DNA of 15,061 nucleotides from Actinomycetes bacterium (lineage in GTDB: Bacteria > Actinomycetota > Thermoleophilia > BMS3ABIN01), in NCBI GenBank assembly GCA_021787775.1, contig JAJYLK010000004.1, positions 1 to 15,061 of the forward strand, written 5' to 3'. Numbering within the stretch: position 1 is the first letter of the stretch; each line of letters opens with the position of its first letter. The position numbers were made by a program, and so were the translations under genes. Below are positions 6,446 to 13,313 of this stretch, piece after piece. A model generated the notes under the pieces. It ran no database searches and was not told the origin of the DNA. It saw nothing but the letters and a program-made list of their open reading frames with translations.

Positions 6446-8266
6446 CTACTTCAGCGGATGGGCGCAGTTTGGACAGAATTTCGCATCCGGCTCAACAGCA
6501 TGTCCGCAGCTGGAGCAGAAACGGGGAGCATCCTCCTTTTTCTCACCCGGTTCAGTTGCTTCAGCCTCGCTGGCCGGCTCAGCTTCAGGAGCAAGATCGG
6601 CGCCCGGCGCTTCTTCCGGGACGAAGTTCTCCGTGGGCGCGGCTGAGTCAGCCACGAAAGCGGGTGTTGCCTTTCCCGACAGATCCGCCGGGTCTGCAGT
6701 CGCCTCCGGCGCCGGTTTCAGAACCGTGTCGCTGCCAGAAGCGGGCGACGGTTTGGGTTTGGCTTCGTCCGCTGCTGGAATGCCAGCCTCTGGCCCGGCA
6801 CTGCCGGTGGCGGCAACGCCGTCTGTTTTGGCAGAGGCAGATCCTGATGCAGGCGACGCGCTGCTCTTCGTGAACTTCGGCTTCAGGATGAAGAAGCCGG
6901 CGGTTCCGGCGGCGATCACCGCACCCGCCGCCAGGGCGACCATGAGGTACATCGGATACGGGAAGAGCGGCTGATCCTGTCCGGCGCTTATCTTCGATGT
7001 ACTTTCAGCAATCATGTCGGATACGTAGGGAAATGCCGGATTTGTATCAGCGATCTCCTTGAGTTTATCCTTGGCGGCGCTATAGTGACCCGCGGAGTAG
7101 AGGTCTACCGCCTGATGATACTTTTGTGTCAGGGCGCCCTCCGTGGGCTTGATGTTGGCCTGAGAGAGGAATTCCTGCACCACCGCGGTCGGCACGGCGA
7201 AATTGAATCCCTGGACCTCTCCCTGTCCGTTTTCCGCCGGGCTGCCGAAAGTGGTGATGCCGATTACCTCGCCACTGCCGTTGAAGAGCGGCCCGCCGCT
7301 GTTGCCGTGCGTGAGGGCGGTATCCATCTGCAGGACGTCCCAACCGCCGGGCATCGTCTTGCGGCCGCTGATGCTGCCGGAAGTAAGCGACGGCTTGATG
7401 TTTTGATCGGACTGCTGCAGCGCCGGGTTGAACGTGGCGGCGCCAGGATATCCGAGCGCAAGCGCCTGCTGGCCATCCTGGACGGCGCTGCTATCGCCCA
7501 GTGTCACCGTGGGCAGATTACTGGCGTTCACTTTCATGATCGCGACGTCCTTGCCGGGGGTCTCTTCCCCAACCTTGATTATCTCGAGCGGCTGACCTTT
7601 CTGCACGGTGCCGATGCCCGGAACGGCGACGCCCATCAACATCTCGCTCTTTGAGCTGGGGTTCTGAACGGTCAGGTCCTGAGCATAGATGTTCGACACG
7701 GCGCCAATGAGCTTCTGTTTCTGATCGTCTGTGAGCGTAACGCCCAGTCCGGACTGGAGGTCGCCGATGTCCTTGTTGATCTGATTGGTGAGGCCTATCT
7801 CCGCCATCGATGATTTCATTTCGGCGTCGGTCATTTTGACCATATGGGCGTTTGTAACCAGGTAGCCGTCCGGGGTGATGATAAACCCGGTTCCGGATGC
7901 GCCGGTTTCCACATGCATCGTCTGGCTGCCGGCGCCAGGAACGATGTAATCCTGCGGGTTTGTCAGAAACTCGTTGACAGCCGCCTGGACCGCGTCGCCC
8001 TCGTTCGCGATGGCGCCTGTTTGCACCATCGGCATCAGCTTGTTGATCAGCTTCTGCTCGTCGATGTTCAGGTTGGGGATTGTAATGTCGGCGTCATAAA
8101 GTGTCTGTACGAAGACGGTGCCCGGTTTGTTATACTCTGCGACCTTGGTGGAATCCATCGGCGTGGTTTCGTGACTGCTGCGAATGCCCAACGCCAGAAG
8201 AACGCCAAATGCCAAGATGAAGAGAACCGATACACCTATTGCGACCCTCGCCCACCTGTTCATCAT
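6446..8266 (-). CDS. Membrane-anchored trypsin-like (HtrA/S1C-type) serine protease with C-terminal zinc ribbon
   Basis: A 606-residue protein. Parts in order: signal-anchor helix (about 8-28); a helical, charged stretch; a chymotrypsin-fold protease domain (about 120-370) with the triad H141 (TNAH), D240 (GKDVAIM) and S323 (GNSGGPL), interrupted by an insert at about 144-225; a short TPR-like segment (378-410); a second membrane helix (437-461); a low-complexity Ala/Pro/Glu/Ser linker (466-582); and a zinc ribbon with C584-x2-C587 and C598-x2-C601. No PDZ domain is evident. Predicted topology: protease outside, linker and zinc ribbon in the cytoplasm, so it may connect envelope proteolysis to an inner partner (inference). 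The reported start is ATG 8266, 3 nt after AAGGAG; the next codon is also ATG (8263) and has a better 6-nt spacing, so the true protein may be one residue shorter. Upstream DNA is an IS remnant ending about 50 bp away. The triad and cysteines are all intact. Confidence 0.9.
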   Translation of the reverse strand: MMNRWARVAIGVSVLFILAFGVLLALGIRSSHETTPMDSTKVAEYNKPGTVFVQTLYDADITIPNLNIDEQKLINKLMPMVQTGAIANEGDAVQAAVNEFLTNPQDYIVPGAGSQTMHVETGASGTGFIITPDGYLVTNAHMVKMTDAEMKSSMAEIGLTNQINKDIGDLQSGLGVTLTDDQKQKLIGAVSNIYAQDLTVQNPSSKSEMLMGVAVPGIGTVQKGQPLEIIKVGEETPGKDVAIMKVNASNLPTVTLGDSSAVQDGQQALALGYPGAATFNPALQQSDQNIKPSLTSGSISGRKTMPGGWDVLQMDTALTHGNSGGPLFNGSGEVIGITTFGSPAENGQGEVQGFNFAVPTAVVQEFLSQANIKPTEGALTQKYHQAVDLYSAGHYSAAKDKLKEIADTNPAFPYVSDMIAESTSKISAGQDQPLFPYPMYLMVALAAGAVIAAGTAGFFILKPKFTKSSASPASGSASAKTDGVAATGSAGPEAGIPAADEAKPKPSPASGSDTVLKPAPEATADPADLSGKATPAFVADSAAPTENFVPEEAPGADLAPEAEPASEAEATEPGEKKEDAPRFCSSCGHAVEPDAKFCPNCAHPLK

Positions 8267-8282
8267 TTACTCCTTGGGTTGA

Positions 8283-8311
8283 TTTTTACCTTCAAAATCC
8301 TTTTCGGTTAA
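8283..8311 (-). promoter_or_regulatory. Possible promoter of the protease gene
   Basis: On the minus strand TTAACC (complement of 8306-8311), a 17-bp spacer and TAAAAA (complement of 8283-8288) fit a weak sigma-70-like promoter (4 of 6 at each box). Transcription would begin right before the AAGGAG, leaving almost no leader. It lies in the short space between the IS end and the gene. Confidence 0.3.
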
Positions 8312-8315
8312 AAAG

Positions 8316-8343
8316 TGAACCGCCCCGAGTTTACTGGAGACTC
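8316..8343. repeat. Likely right terminal inverted repeat of the IS3-family remnant
   Basis: The stretch beginning TGAACCGCCCCGAGTTTACT (8316 on) resembles the ends of actinobacterial IS3-family elements as I recall them, and lies directly after the transposase stop (TAA, complement of 8331-8333), where a right end is expected. No matching left end was found in the window, so the element is truncated. Confidence 0.5.
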
Positions 8344-8790
8344 GGTTGCCTGGATAACTCTATGTTTTCTCTGCTCGCTTGTCCATAATAATCAGCTTCC
8401 AGATCCGCTGGCGGGATGCTGCCGATCGGTTCTAAAAGCCGGCGGTGATTGAACCAGTCTATCCATTCCAGGGTCGCGAACTCAACGTCGTCCAAGTTCT
8501 TCCAGGGACCGCGGTTGCGGATAGTTCTGTTTTAAAGAGGCTGATGATCGTTTCCGCAAGAGCGTTGTCGTAGGAATCACCGACCGAGTCGACCGAGCAG
8601 GATGCGCCGCTTCCGCCAAACGCTCAGTGTTTTAGCGGATAGACATATATTGAACACCGCGGTTGTTATGATGAATCAGCCCGCCCAGATCTTTGTCAGA
8701 TCCCGCCCAGATAGCCATCTCCAGGGCGTCGAGCGCCAGGTCGGAGCGCAGCGACGTCGAGGCAAGCCAGCTCATCGGGAACGGTGGTGC
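8331..8790 (-). pseudogene. IS3-family transposase OrfB, C-terminal remnant (frameshifted)
   Basis: Three minus-strand frames together rebuild the end of an IS3-type DDE integrase. The first frame reads STSLRSDLALDALEMAIWAG then LIHHNNRGVQYMSIR, followed by an in-frame TAA (about 8632-8634). After a frameshift near 8606-8611 comes SVGDSYDNALAETI-like sequence (VDSVGDSYDNALAETIISLF), with the E of the DDE triad in ALAET. A second frameshift near 8520 restores NRGPWKNLDDVEFATLEW, WIDWFNHRRLLEPIG and SIPPADLEADYYGQ, ending at TAA 8333-8331. The N-terminal half, OrfA and the left end are missing. With one stop and two frameshifts it cannot make active transposase. Family call is firm from the retained motifs; the exact IS is not identified. 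Confidence 0.88.
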
Positions 8791-8856
8791 GCTTCTTTTT
8801 TTGCCCCTTCTTATGCTTTTGTGTATTCATGGCTCCATTTATGGAGCCACCAGGAA
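8777..8856 (-). other. Junction sequence with short Lys-rich reading frame and hairpin
   Basis: Between the transposase and integrase remnants the minus strand has ATG (complement of 8828-8830) followed by a short basic frame, MNTQKHKKGQKKKRTTVP, which then runs into out-of-frame IS sequence. Just upstream is a hairpin, GGCTCCA-TTTA-TGGAGCC (8831-8848). It may be the first codons of a gene broken by the IS or a recombination joint; I cannot assign it. Confidence 0.3.
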
Positions 8857-8879
8857 AGTCGGGGTGATTCAGTACACAA

Positions 8880-8969
8880 GATCGCCACAACTTGCATATC
8901 TAATGTCATGTGATGCCGGCGCTGCAAAAAGCAGCGGCTGAGAAGATGGACGCTGTCCTGTGTGGTTAA
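8880..8969 (+). pseudogene. C-terminal stub of a tyrosine-type site-specific integrase
   Basis: The frame ending at TAA 8967-8969 reads HVMPALQKAAAEKMDAVL followed by CG, which is the usual end of phage-type tyrosine integrases (the consensus runs ..TxxxYSHVMP..., then EAAxKMDxxL). Immediately before it the frame reads DRHNLHI, stop, C. The stop (TAA, 8901-8903) sits where the catalytic tyrosine codon (TAC or TAT) is expected, three codons before H-V-M-P. Everything upstream of about 8880 is gone or unrecognisable. It points toward the 3' end of the tRNA-Phe gene, 95 bp away, a common arrangement for elements integrated at a tRNA. Short length keeps confidence moderate. Confidence 0.65.
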
Positions 8970-8982
8970 ATCTGGGAACCCC

Positions 8983-9020
8983 AGTGGCTGTCAACTTGGC
9001 TGTCAAACGCGGAGTGGCTG
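8983..9020 (+). repeat. Short direct repeats beside the integrase stub (possible arm-type sites)
   Basis: TGGCTGTCAA occurs at 8985-8994 and again at 8997-9006, with period 12, and AGTGGCTG recurs at 8983-8990 and 9013-9020. Three TGGCTG cores thus lie between the integrase stub and the tRNA 3' end, where tyrosine integrases bind arm-type repeats. Binding function is inference. Confidence 0.4.
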
Positions 9021-9063
9021 AATTTGTGCGGAGAGGGAATTCCACTATTTGCAAGGCTTTCAG

Positions 9064-9139
9064 TGGTGGCGAGGCCCGGAATTGAACCGGGGACGCCAGG
9101 ATTTTCAGTCCTGCGCTCTACCAACTGAGCTACCTCGCC
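9064..9139 (-). tRNA. tRNA-Phe (anticodon GAA), CCA encoded
   Basis: A complete 76-nt cloverleaf on the minus strand. The 7-bp acceptor stem GGCGAGG/CCTCGCC is perfect (9139-9133 with 9074-9068). The D-arm AGCTCAGTTGGTAGAGC, anticodon stem CAGGA/TCCTG with loop CTGAAAA (anticodon at 9106-9104) and T-arm with GGTTCAATTCC are all standard. The discriminator A and encoded CCA are at 9067-9064. The 3' end faces the integrase stub, consistent with use as an attachment site. A long minus-strand reading frame across this gene is a translated tRNA artefact. Confidence 0.97.
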
Positions 9140-9191
9140 GGGGACGGAGAAGTGGCCGGACTCTTGCGGCGGCCAAGCTTCGCGCAGGCGC

Positions 9192-9220
9192 ATTTTAGCG
9201 GTTTGCAGCAACAAGTGCAA
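9192..9220 (-). promoter_or_regulatory. Promoter of tRNA-Phe
   Basis: On the minus strand TTGCAC (complement of 9215-9220), an exact 17-bp spacer and TAAAAT (complement of 9192-9197) give a good sigma-70-type promoter. Transcription would start about 45 nt before the mature tRNA 5' end at 9139. Confidence 0.65.
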
Positions 9221-9299
9221 TTGCGGCCGCCGGATGATATTATCATATGCCGCTTCTGTTGCTTTGAGGCCGCCAGGCTCCAATCAGAATTTCTGAACT

Positions 9300-10544
9300 A
9301 TGCCTATTAATTCCCATTCGTCAAACACCGATCCCGAAAATACTGCCGATTCCGCTGGCCGCGAGGCGCTTCAGGAGCAGCTGCGCCAGGCCTCGGAGGA
9401 ACTCGCTGCCGCGCGTGAGCGGATTGCCGCGCTGGAACAGCAGCTACGGGAATATCCCGAGCAGCTGGAGCAAAAGGTGCGTGAGCGCACACGCGAACTG
9501 GAGGCCGTCAACCGCATCGCCGCCTCGGTCAGCCGTTCGCTCAACCTGGATGTGATCCTGCGCGAATCGCTTGAGAAAGTGCTGGAGCTCCTGCATCTGG
9601 ACGTGGGCAGCGTCTTCCTCGTCGACGAGAATAAAAACGAGCTCAACCTGATGGTCCACCGCGGCCTGCCCGAGGACATGATCGCGCAGATGACTGTCAG
9701 CCCTATTGGCAGCCGCTGCCCCGGGGTCGTCGCTTTTAAAGGAGAGCCGCTGCTGGTGGAGGATGTCAGCGCTGACGTCAGCGAACACAGCGAGGTGCTG
9801 GCCGGCCATCCCGAATTCAACTCACTCGCCGGCATCCCGCTGGAGTCAAAAGGGCGTGTGCGCGGCGTGCTTTGCGTCCTCAGCAGGGAAAAAGGCCGGT
9901 TCGGCGACCAGGAGCTGAAACTCCTGGTGACGATCGGCAGCGAGATCGGTGTGGCGATCGAGAACGCCTGGCTGTACGAGAAATCTTATGCGCATTCAAA
10001 AAAGATGGAAGAGCTGTCGATGACCGACAGCCTTACGCATCTTTACAACCGCCGCCATTTTTACCGCAAGCTCAAGGAGGAGATGGCGCGGGCACAGCGG
10101 CAGCAGCATCCGGTGGCGCTGCTGATGGTCGATCTGGACAATCTCAAGGATTACAACGACCGCTACGGACATCTCAAGGGCGATGAGGCCCTGCGCGGCG
10201 TCGCCCAGGCGATCACGGCCAGTATCCGCCAGGACGTCGACACCGGCTATCGTTATGGCGGCGACGAGTTCGCAGTCATCCTGCCTTACAGTGGGCAGGA
10301 AGATGCGCTGGTGGTGGCGGAGCGCATTCGTAACACCTTCGAAGACTTTTCCTTCCCGGATACCAGCCTGAGCATCGGCATGGCCGAGCTGGGCGCGGAT
10401 GAAATGGTTGACGAGTTAGTGACCCGTGCTGATTCGGCCATGTACAAGGCGAAAAACTCAGGCGGCAACCAGGTGCGGCAGGCAGAAGACAATGAGTTGC
10501 GCCGGTCTGACGGGCGCAACAAAGACCAGGACGGAGCAATTTGA
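9300..10544 (+). CDS. GAF-GGDEF protein, putative diguanylate cyclase
   Basis: A 414-residue soluble protein: Gln/Glu/Ala-rich coiled coil (about 20-72), GAF sensor domain (about 72-224), short helical linker, and GGDEF domain (about 236-392). The active-site signature is intact, YGGDEF with G320-G321-D322-E323-F324, and so is the upstream metal and base-binding segment D278-L-D-N-L (MVDLDNLKDYNDRYGHLKGD). It therefore should make c-di-GMP from two GTP. The inhibitory I-site is probably lost: the Asp is kept (D314, six residues before G320) but the position three residues before it is Q311, with R310 shifted by one. No membrane helix is seen, so the GAF domain would sense a cytosolic ligand. 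ATG 9300 follows an in-frame TGA by one codon; no Shine-Dalgarno is visible, so translation may be weak or leaderless. The aldehyde dehydrogenase gene starts 3 nt after its stop, suggesting coexpression with sugar-acid catabolism. Confidence 0.93.
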   Translation: MPINSHSSNTDPENTADSAGREALQEQLRQASEELAAARERIAALEQQLREYPEQLEQKVRERTRELEAVNRIAASVSRSLNLDVILRESLEKVLELLHLDVGSVFLVDENKNELNLMVHRGLPEDMIAQMTVSPIGSRCPGVVAFKGEPLLVEDVSADVSEHSEVLAGHPEFNSLAGIPLESKGRVRGVLCVLSREKGRFGDQELKLLVTIGSEIGVAIENAWLYEKSYAHSKKMEELSMTDSLTHLYNRRHFYRKLKEEMARAQRQQHPVALLMVDLDNLKDYNDRYGHLKGDEALRGVAQAITASIRQDVDTGYRYGGDEFAVILPYSGQEDALVVAERIRNTFEDFSFPDTSLSIGMAELGADEMVDELVTRADSAMYKAKNSGGNQVRQAEDNELRRSDGRNKDQDGAI

Positions 10545-10547
10545 CAA

Positions 10548-11999
10548 ATGACTGATATTTATCAGAATCTGATCAATGGCGAATGGGTCGATTCCGTCTC
10601 CGGGGAGACTTTCACGAACATCAATCCTGCCGACAGGGACGATGTCGTCGGCGATTTTCAGGATTCCACGGTAGCGGATATTGAAGCGGCGGTCGCCGCG
10701 GCGCAGCAGGCGCGGGCCGGGTGGCGGGCCCTCGGGGCGCCTCGACGGGGAGAGATCCTCGCCCGCGCGGCGCGCCTGATCGACCGCGATCTGGAAAAAA
10801 TCGCCGCCGGACTCACCCGTGAGGAGGGCAAGACTCTGCCCGAAGCCCGCGGGGAGACAGCGCGCGCTGTCCAGATCTTTGACTATTTTGCCGGCGAGGG
10901 CCGGCGCCTGTCCGGCGAGACCACACCTTCGGAGTTCGACCGCACTCTGCTTTATACCGTACGCGAGCCACTCGGCGTCGTCGGGCTGATCACACCGTGG
11001 AACTTCCCGGTAGCGATTCCGGCCTGGAAGCTGGCCCCGGCGCTGGTGAGCGGCAATACGGTCGTACTCAAGCCTGCCAGCGGCGCGCCGCTGACGGCGC
11101 TTAACATCGTGCGGGCGCTGGAGGAAGCAGGCCTGCCCGCGGGCGTCCTCAACTTCGTCACCGGCTCCGGGTCAGTGGCCGGCGCCGGACTGGTTGCCAG
11201 CGGCGCGGTTGCCGGCGTTTCCTTCACCGGCTCCGACACCGTGGGCTGTGGCATCTATGCCCAGGTCACCGGCCGCGGCGGCAAGGCCCAGTGCGAGATG
11301 GGCGGTAAAAACCCGCTGATTGTTCTCGCTGATGCCGACATCGACAAGGCGGTCAATCTTGCGATCAACGGCGCCATGTGGTCAACCGGACAGAAATGCA
11401 CCGCTACCAGCAGGGCGATCGTGCATAAGTCCGTGGTCGAGGAATTCACCGAAAAGCTGCTGGCCGCCGTGGCCGATATCAGGGTGGGCAACGGCGCCGA
11501 GGCCGAGACACAGGTTGGGCCCTCCATCGACGAAACCCAGCTGCAGACGGTGCTGCGCTACATCGACATCGGCAAGGAGGAGGGCGCCAGGCTGCTGGCC
11601 GGCGGCGGACGCCTGACGCAGCCGCCGCTCGACCGCGGGTTCTTCGTCGCGCCCACTATTTTTGGCGACGTCACGCCGCAGATGCGCATCGCCCAGGAGG
11701 AGATCTTCGGGCCGGTGCTCGCTGTCATCGCCGTTGCCGACTTCGAGGCGGCGATGCAGGTGGCCAATTCCGTCCGGTTCGGCCTGAGCGCCTCGATCTG
11801 TACGCGTGACCTCGCGCGAGCGATGGAGTTCATCGACCGCATCGAGGCGGGGCTCGTGCATGTGAATTCGCCCACGGTCGGCGCCGAGGTGCAGGTGCCT
11901 TTTGGCGGCATGAAGGACTCCAGCACCGGTACGCGCGAGCAGGGCCGGGTGGCGATAGACTTTTATACCGAGATCAAGACGGTTTATCTGGAATACTGA
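10548..11999 (+). CDS. Aldehyde dehydrogenase, probable alpha-ketoglutarate semialdehyde (2,5-dioxovalerate) dehydrogenase
   Basis: A full-length 483-residue NAD(P)-dependent aldehyde dehydrogenase. Catalytic residues are all present: nucleophile C284 (GQKCTATSR), general base E250 (QCEMGGKNP), N152 in TPWNFP, cofactor-binding K175 in LKPAS, the G227-x4-G232-type turn in SFTGSDTVG, and E385 in EEIFGP. The overall pattern (GQKCTATSR, GMKDSSTGTREQG near the end, substrate-loop SPTVGAEVQVPFGG) is like the KGSA dehydrogenases and related succinate-semialdehyde enzymes. Pairing with the FAH-type gene 51 bp downstream supports oxidation of 2-oxoglutarate semialdehyde to 2-oxoglutarate, the last step of Weimberg-type sugar-acid routes. 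Succinate semialdehyde oxidation, downstream of GABA from the nearby glutamate decarboxylase, is the main alternative. The ATG is 3 nt after the cyclase stop and has only a distant GGAG (11 nt), consistent with coupled translation. ALDH call is certain; substrate is inferred. Confidence 0.92.
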   Translation: MTDIYQNLINGEWVDSVSGETFTNINPADRDDVVGDFQDSTVADIEAAVAAAQQARAGWRALGAPRRGEILARAARLIDRDLEKIAAGLTREEGKTLPEARGETARAVQIFDYFAGEGRRLSGETTPSEFDRTLLYTVREPLGVVGLITPWNFPVAIPAWKLAPALVSGNTVVLKPASGAPLTALNIVRALEEAGLPAGVLNFVTGSGSVAGAGLVASGAVAGVSFTGSDTVGCGIYAQVTGRGGKAQCEMGGKNPLIVLADADIDKAVNLAINGAMWSTGQKCTATSRAIVHKSVVEEFTEKLLAAVADIRVGNGAEAETQVGPSIDETQLQTVLRYIDIGKEEGARLLAGGGRLTQPPLDRGFFVAPTIFGDVTPQMRIAQEEIFGPVLAVIAVADFEAAMQVANSVRFGLSASICTRDLARAMEFIDRIEAGLVHVNSPTVGAEVQVPFGGMKDSSTGTREQGRVAIDFYTEIKTVYLEY

Positions 12000-12050
12000 T
12001 CATCCGGCGCCAGCCGTGGTTGATTGTCAGGAAAGGCGAAACGAGGTTTT

Positions 12051-12965
12051 ATGAAACTGGTGCAGTTCTATACACCCGATCAGGGCACGCGCCTGGGCCT
12101 GCTCTATGACGGCCTGGTACACGACCTGACCGAGGTGGAGCCGGCGTATTTCTCCTTTATGGCCCTGCTGGAACGCGCCGGCGGCCAGGCTGCCACGCTG
12201 GAGCGGTTCGTGCGCGAGAAGGGGGCCAGAGTGCCGGAGCACGCTATTTATGAGTGGGAAGAACTTGACCGCGTTCCCGATCCTTCTTTTCCGCATCTGC
12301 TGGTGCCGATATTTTCAACCGAGGTCTGGGGCTTTGGCGTCACTTATCGGCGCAGCGCTGAGACGCGCGACGCCGATCACCAGGTGCAAAACATGGCAAA
12401 TATCTATGACCGTGTCTATAACAGCGAGCGCCCCGAGTGTTTCTTCAAGGCGACCGCGGCCCGCTGCGTCGGCCCCAACGGCCACATCGGCATCCGCAGC
12501 GATTCGGAGCTGACCGCCACGGAGCCGGAACTGGCGTTTATCCTGGGCGCCAACAAGGAGATCATCGGCTATACAATCTGCAATGACGTCTCCGCCTGGG
12601 ATCTGGAGCGGCAGAACCCGCTCTATCTGCCGCAATCGAAGATCTACGCCGGCTGCTGCGCCCTGGGTCCCATGGTGGTCACTGCCGCCGAGATCCCCGA
12701 TCCCTATTCGCTCGGCATCAGCTGCCGCATCCTGCGCGGCGGCGCGGAGATCTTCTCCGGATCGACCAACAGCGGGCTGATCGGACGCACGTTCGAGGAG
12801 CTGAATGAATACCTTTACCGCGACAATCCCATCCCGCTGGGCACGGTGGTCTCCACCGGCACTGGCATCATGGTGCCAAACGAACTCTGCCTGCGTGCCG
12901 GCGACACAGTTGAGATAGAGATAGAAGGGATCGGCAGATTGTCAAATCCGGTGCGGAAACTCTGA
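12051..12965 (+). CDS. Fumarylacetoacetate hydrolase-fold enzyme, probable 2-keto-3-deoxy-sugar-acid dehydratase
   Basis: A 304-residue protein of the FAH superfamily. The metal-binding set of the fold is visible: E158 and E160 (TEPELAFIL), D179 (ICNDVSAWD) and K197 (QSKIYAGCCALGP). FFKATAARCVGPNG (131-144) is the usual substrate-loop entrance, and the C-terminal GTVVSTGTGIMVPNELCLRAGD is the conserved barrel end. Length and the QSKIYAGCCALGP segment fit 2-keto-3-deoxy-arabinonate/xylonate dehydratases, which convert the keto-deoxy acid to 2-oxoglutarate semialdehyde; the preceding dehydrogenase would finish the route. No sugar-acid dehydratase (IlvD/enolase type), sugar dehydrogenase or transporter is present in the window, so the upstream steps must lie elsewhere. 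ATG 12051 is preferred because GAGG lies 4 nt before it and the family begins MKLVxF; an in-frame TTG at 12024 is weaker. Fold call is firm, the exact substrate less so. Confidence 0.88.
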   Translation: MKLVQFYTPDQGTRLGLLYDGLVHDLTEVEPAYFSFMALLERAGGQAATLERFVREKGARVPEHAIYEWEELDRVPDPSFPHLLVPIFSTEVWGFGVTYRRSAETRDADHQVQNMANIYDRVYNSERPECFFKATAARCVGPNGHIGIRSDSELTATEPELAFILGANKEIIGYTICNDVSAWDLERQNPLYLPQSKIYAGCCALGPMVVTAAEIPDPYSLGISCRILRGGAEIFSGSTNSGLIGRTFEELNEYLYRDNPIPLGTVVSTGTGIMVPNELCLRAGDTVEIEIEGIGRLSNPVRKL

Positions 12966-12994
12966 CCCGATTCCAGCCGGATGTCAAAGTAGCA

Positions 12995-13084
12995 TCAGGT
13001 CCTTAAGCTGCGGCGCAGCCGCGGACGTTCCAGGCGCCGGCAGGCCGCACAGAGCATCCCCGCCAGAATCCTTCTGAGCCGCAT
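12995..13084 (-). CDS. Possible 29-residue Arg-rich small protein
   Basis: ATG (complement of 13082-13084) preceded by GGGAG at a 5-nt spacing opens a frame of 29 codons to TGA. The peptide starts MRLRRILAGMLCAACRRLE and is strongly basic with a CxxC-like CAAC. The good ribosome-binding site is the only support; GC-rich sequence gives Arg-rich frames by chance, so this may be spurious. Confidence 0.25.
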   Translation of the reverse strand: MRLRRILAGMLCAACRRLERPRLRRSLRT

Positions 13085-13109
13085 GGCTTCTCCCTTTCCC
13101 CGTCTTCCA

Positions 13110-13147
13110 TTTGCCCGTGATTGCTGGCAAAGGGGTTCACTTTTTTT
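13110..13147 (+). terminator. Weak terminator candidate after the catabolic genes
   Basis: TTTGCC (13110-13115) pairs with GGCAAA (13126-13131), with flanking CC/GG able to extend the stem after a bulge, and seven T residues follow at 13141-13147. The 9-nt gap between stem and T-run is longer than normal, and the position is about 145 bp past the FAH-type stop. Plausible end of the plus-strand transcript, not firm. Confidence 0.35.
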
Positions 13148-13313
13148 CATCCGGTTCCGGGTTCGCCGTAATATGCGTCTTTTCTGCAGATCCAAAACCC
13201 GCAGAGACCCGGTTTCGCAGCGAGCGCCGTCAGGCCACGTATCAGGTTTAGAAGCGCCCTTTCCGGGCTAATAATGGTCACAGATGCGCTAACTGGAAAA
13301 AAGGAAGGCGGCT

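Larger units (their letters stand above)
12966..13313. other. 348-bp gap with self-complementary sequence, no clear large gene
   Basis: Contents seen, left to right: overlapping GC hairpins (GCTGC-GGC-GCAGC around 13007-13019); a short minus-strand reading frame; a TTTGCC/GGCAAA hairpin with a delayed T-run; then 13151-13270, rich in self-complementarity. In that last part CCGGGT (13157-13162) can pair with ACCCGG (13207-13212), enclosing TCTGC/GCAGA (13183-13187 with 13201-13205), followed by GCCC-TTTCC-GGGC (13256-13268). It could be the structured leader of the lipoprotein mRNA. I could not match it to a riboswitch or known RNA family. AAGGAAGG at 13301-13308 is the lipoprotein ribosome-binding site. 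Confidence 0.35.

Noticed and set aside
6349..6873. 174-codon plus-strand frame antisense to the protease C-terminus
   Set aside because: Pro/Arg/Gln-rich shadow of the low-complexity linker; begins in the terminator region.
8966..9283. 105-codon minus-strand frame across the tRNA-Phe gene
   Set aside because: Its middle (VAQLVERRTENPGVPGS) is the well-known translation of a tRNA; the real feature is the tRNA.
13141..13300. Considered c-di-GMP, cobalamin, ydaO, fluoride and SRP RNA
   Set aside because: None of their conserved core sequences could be matched; only generic base pairing is visible.
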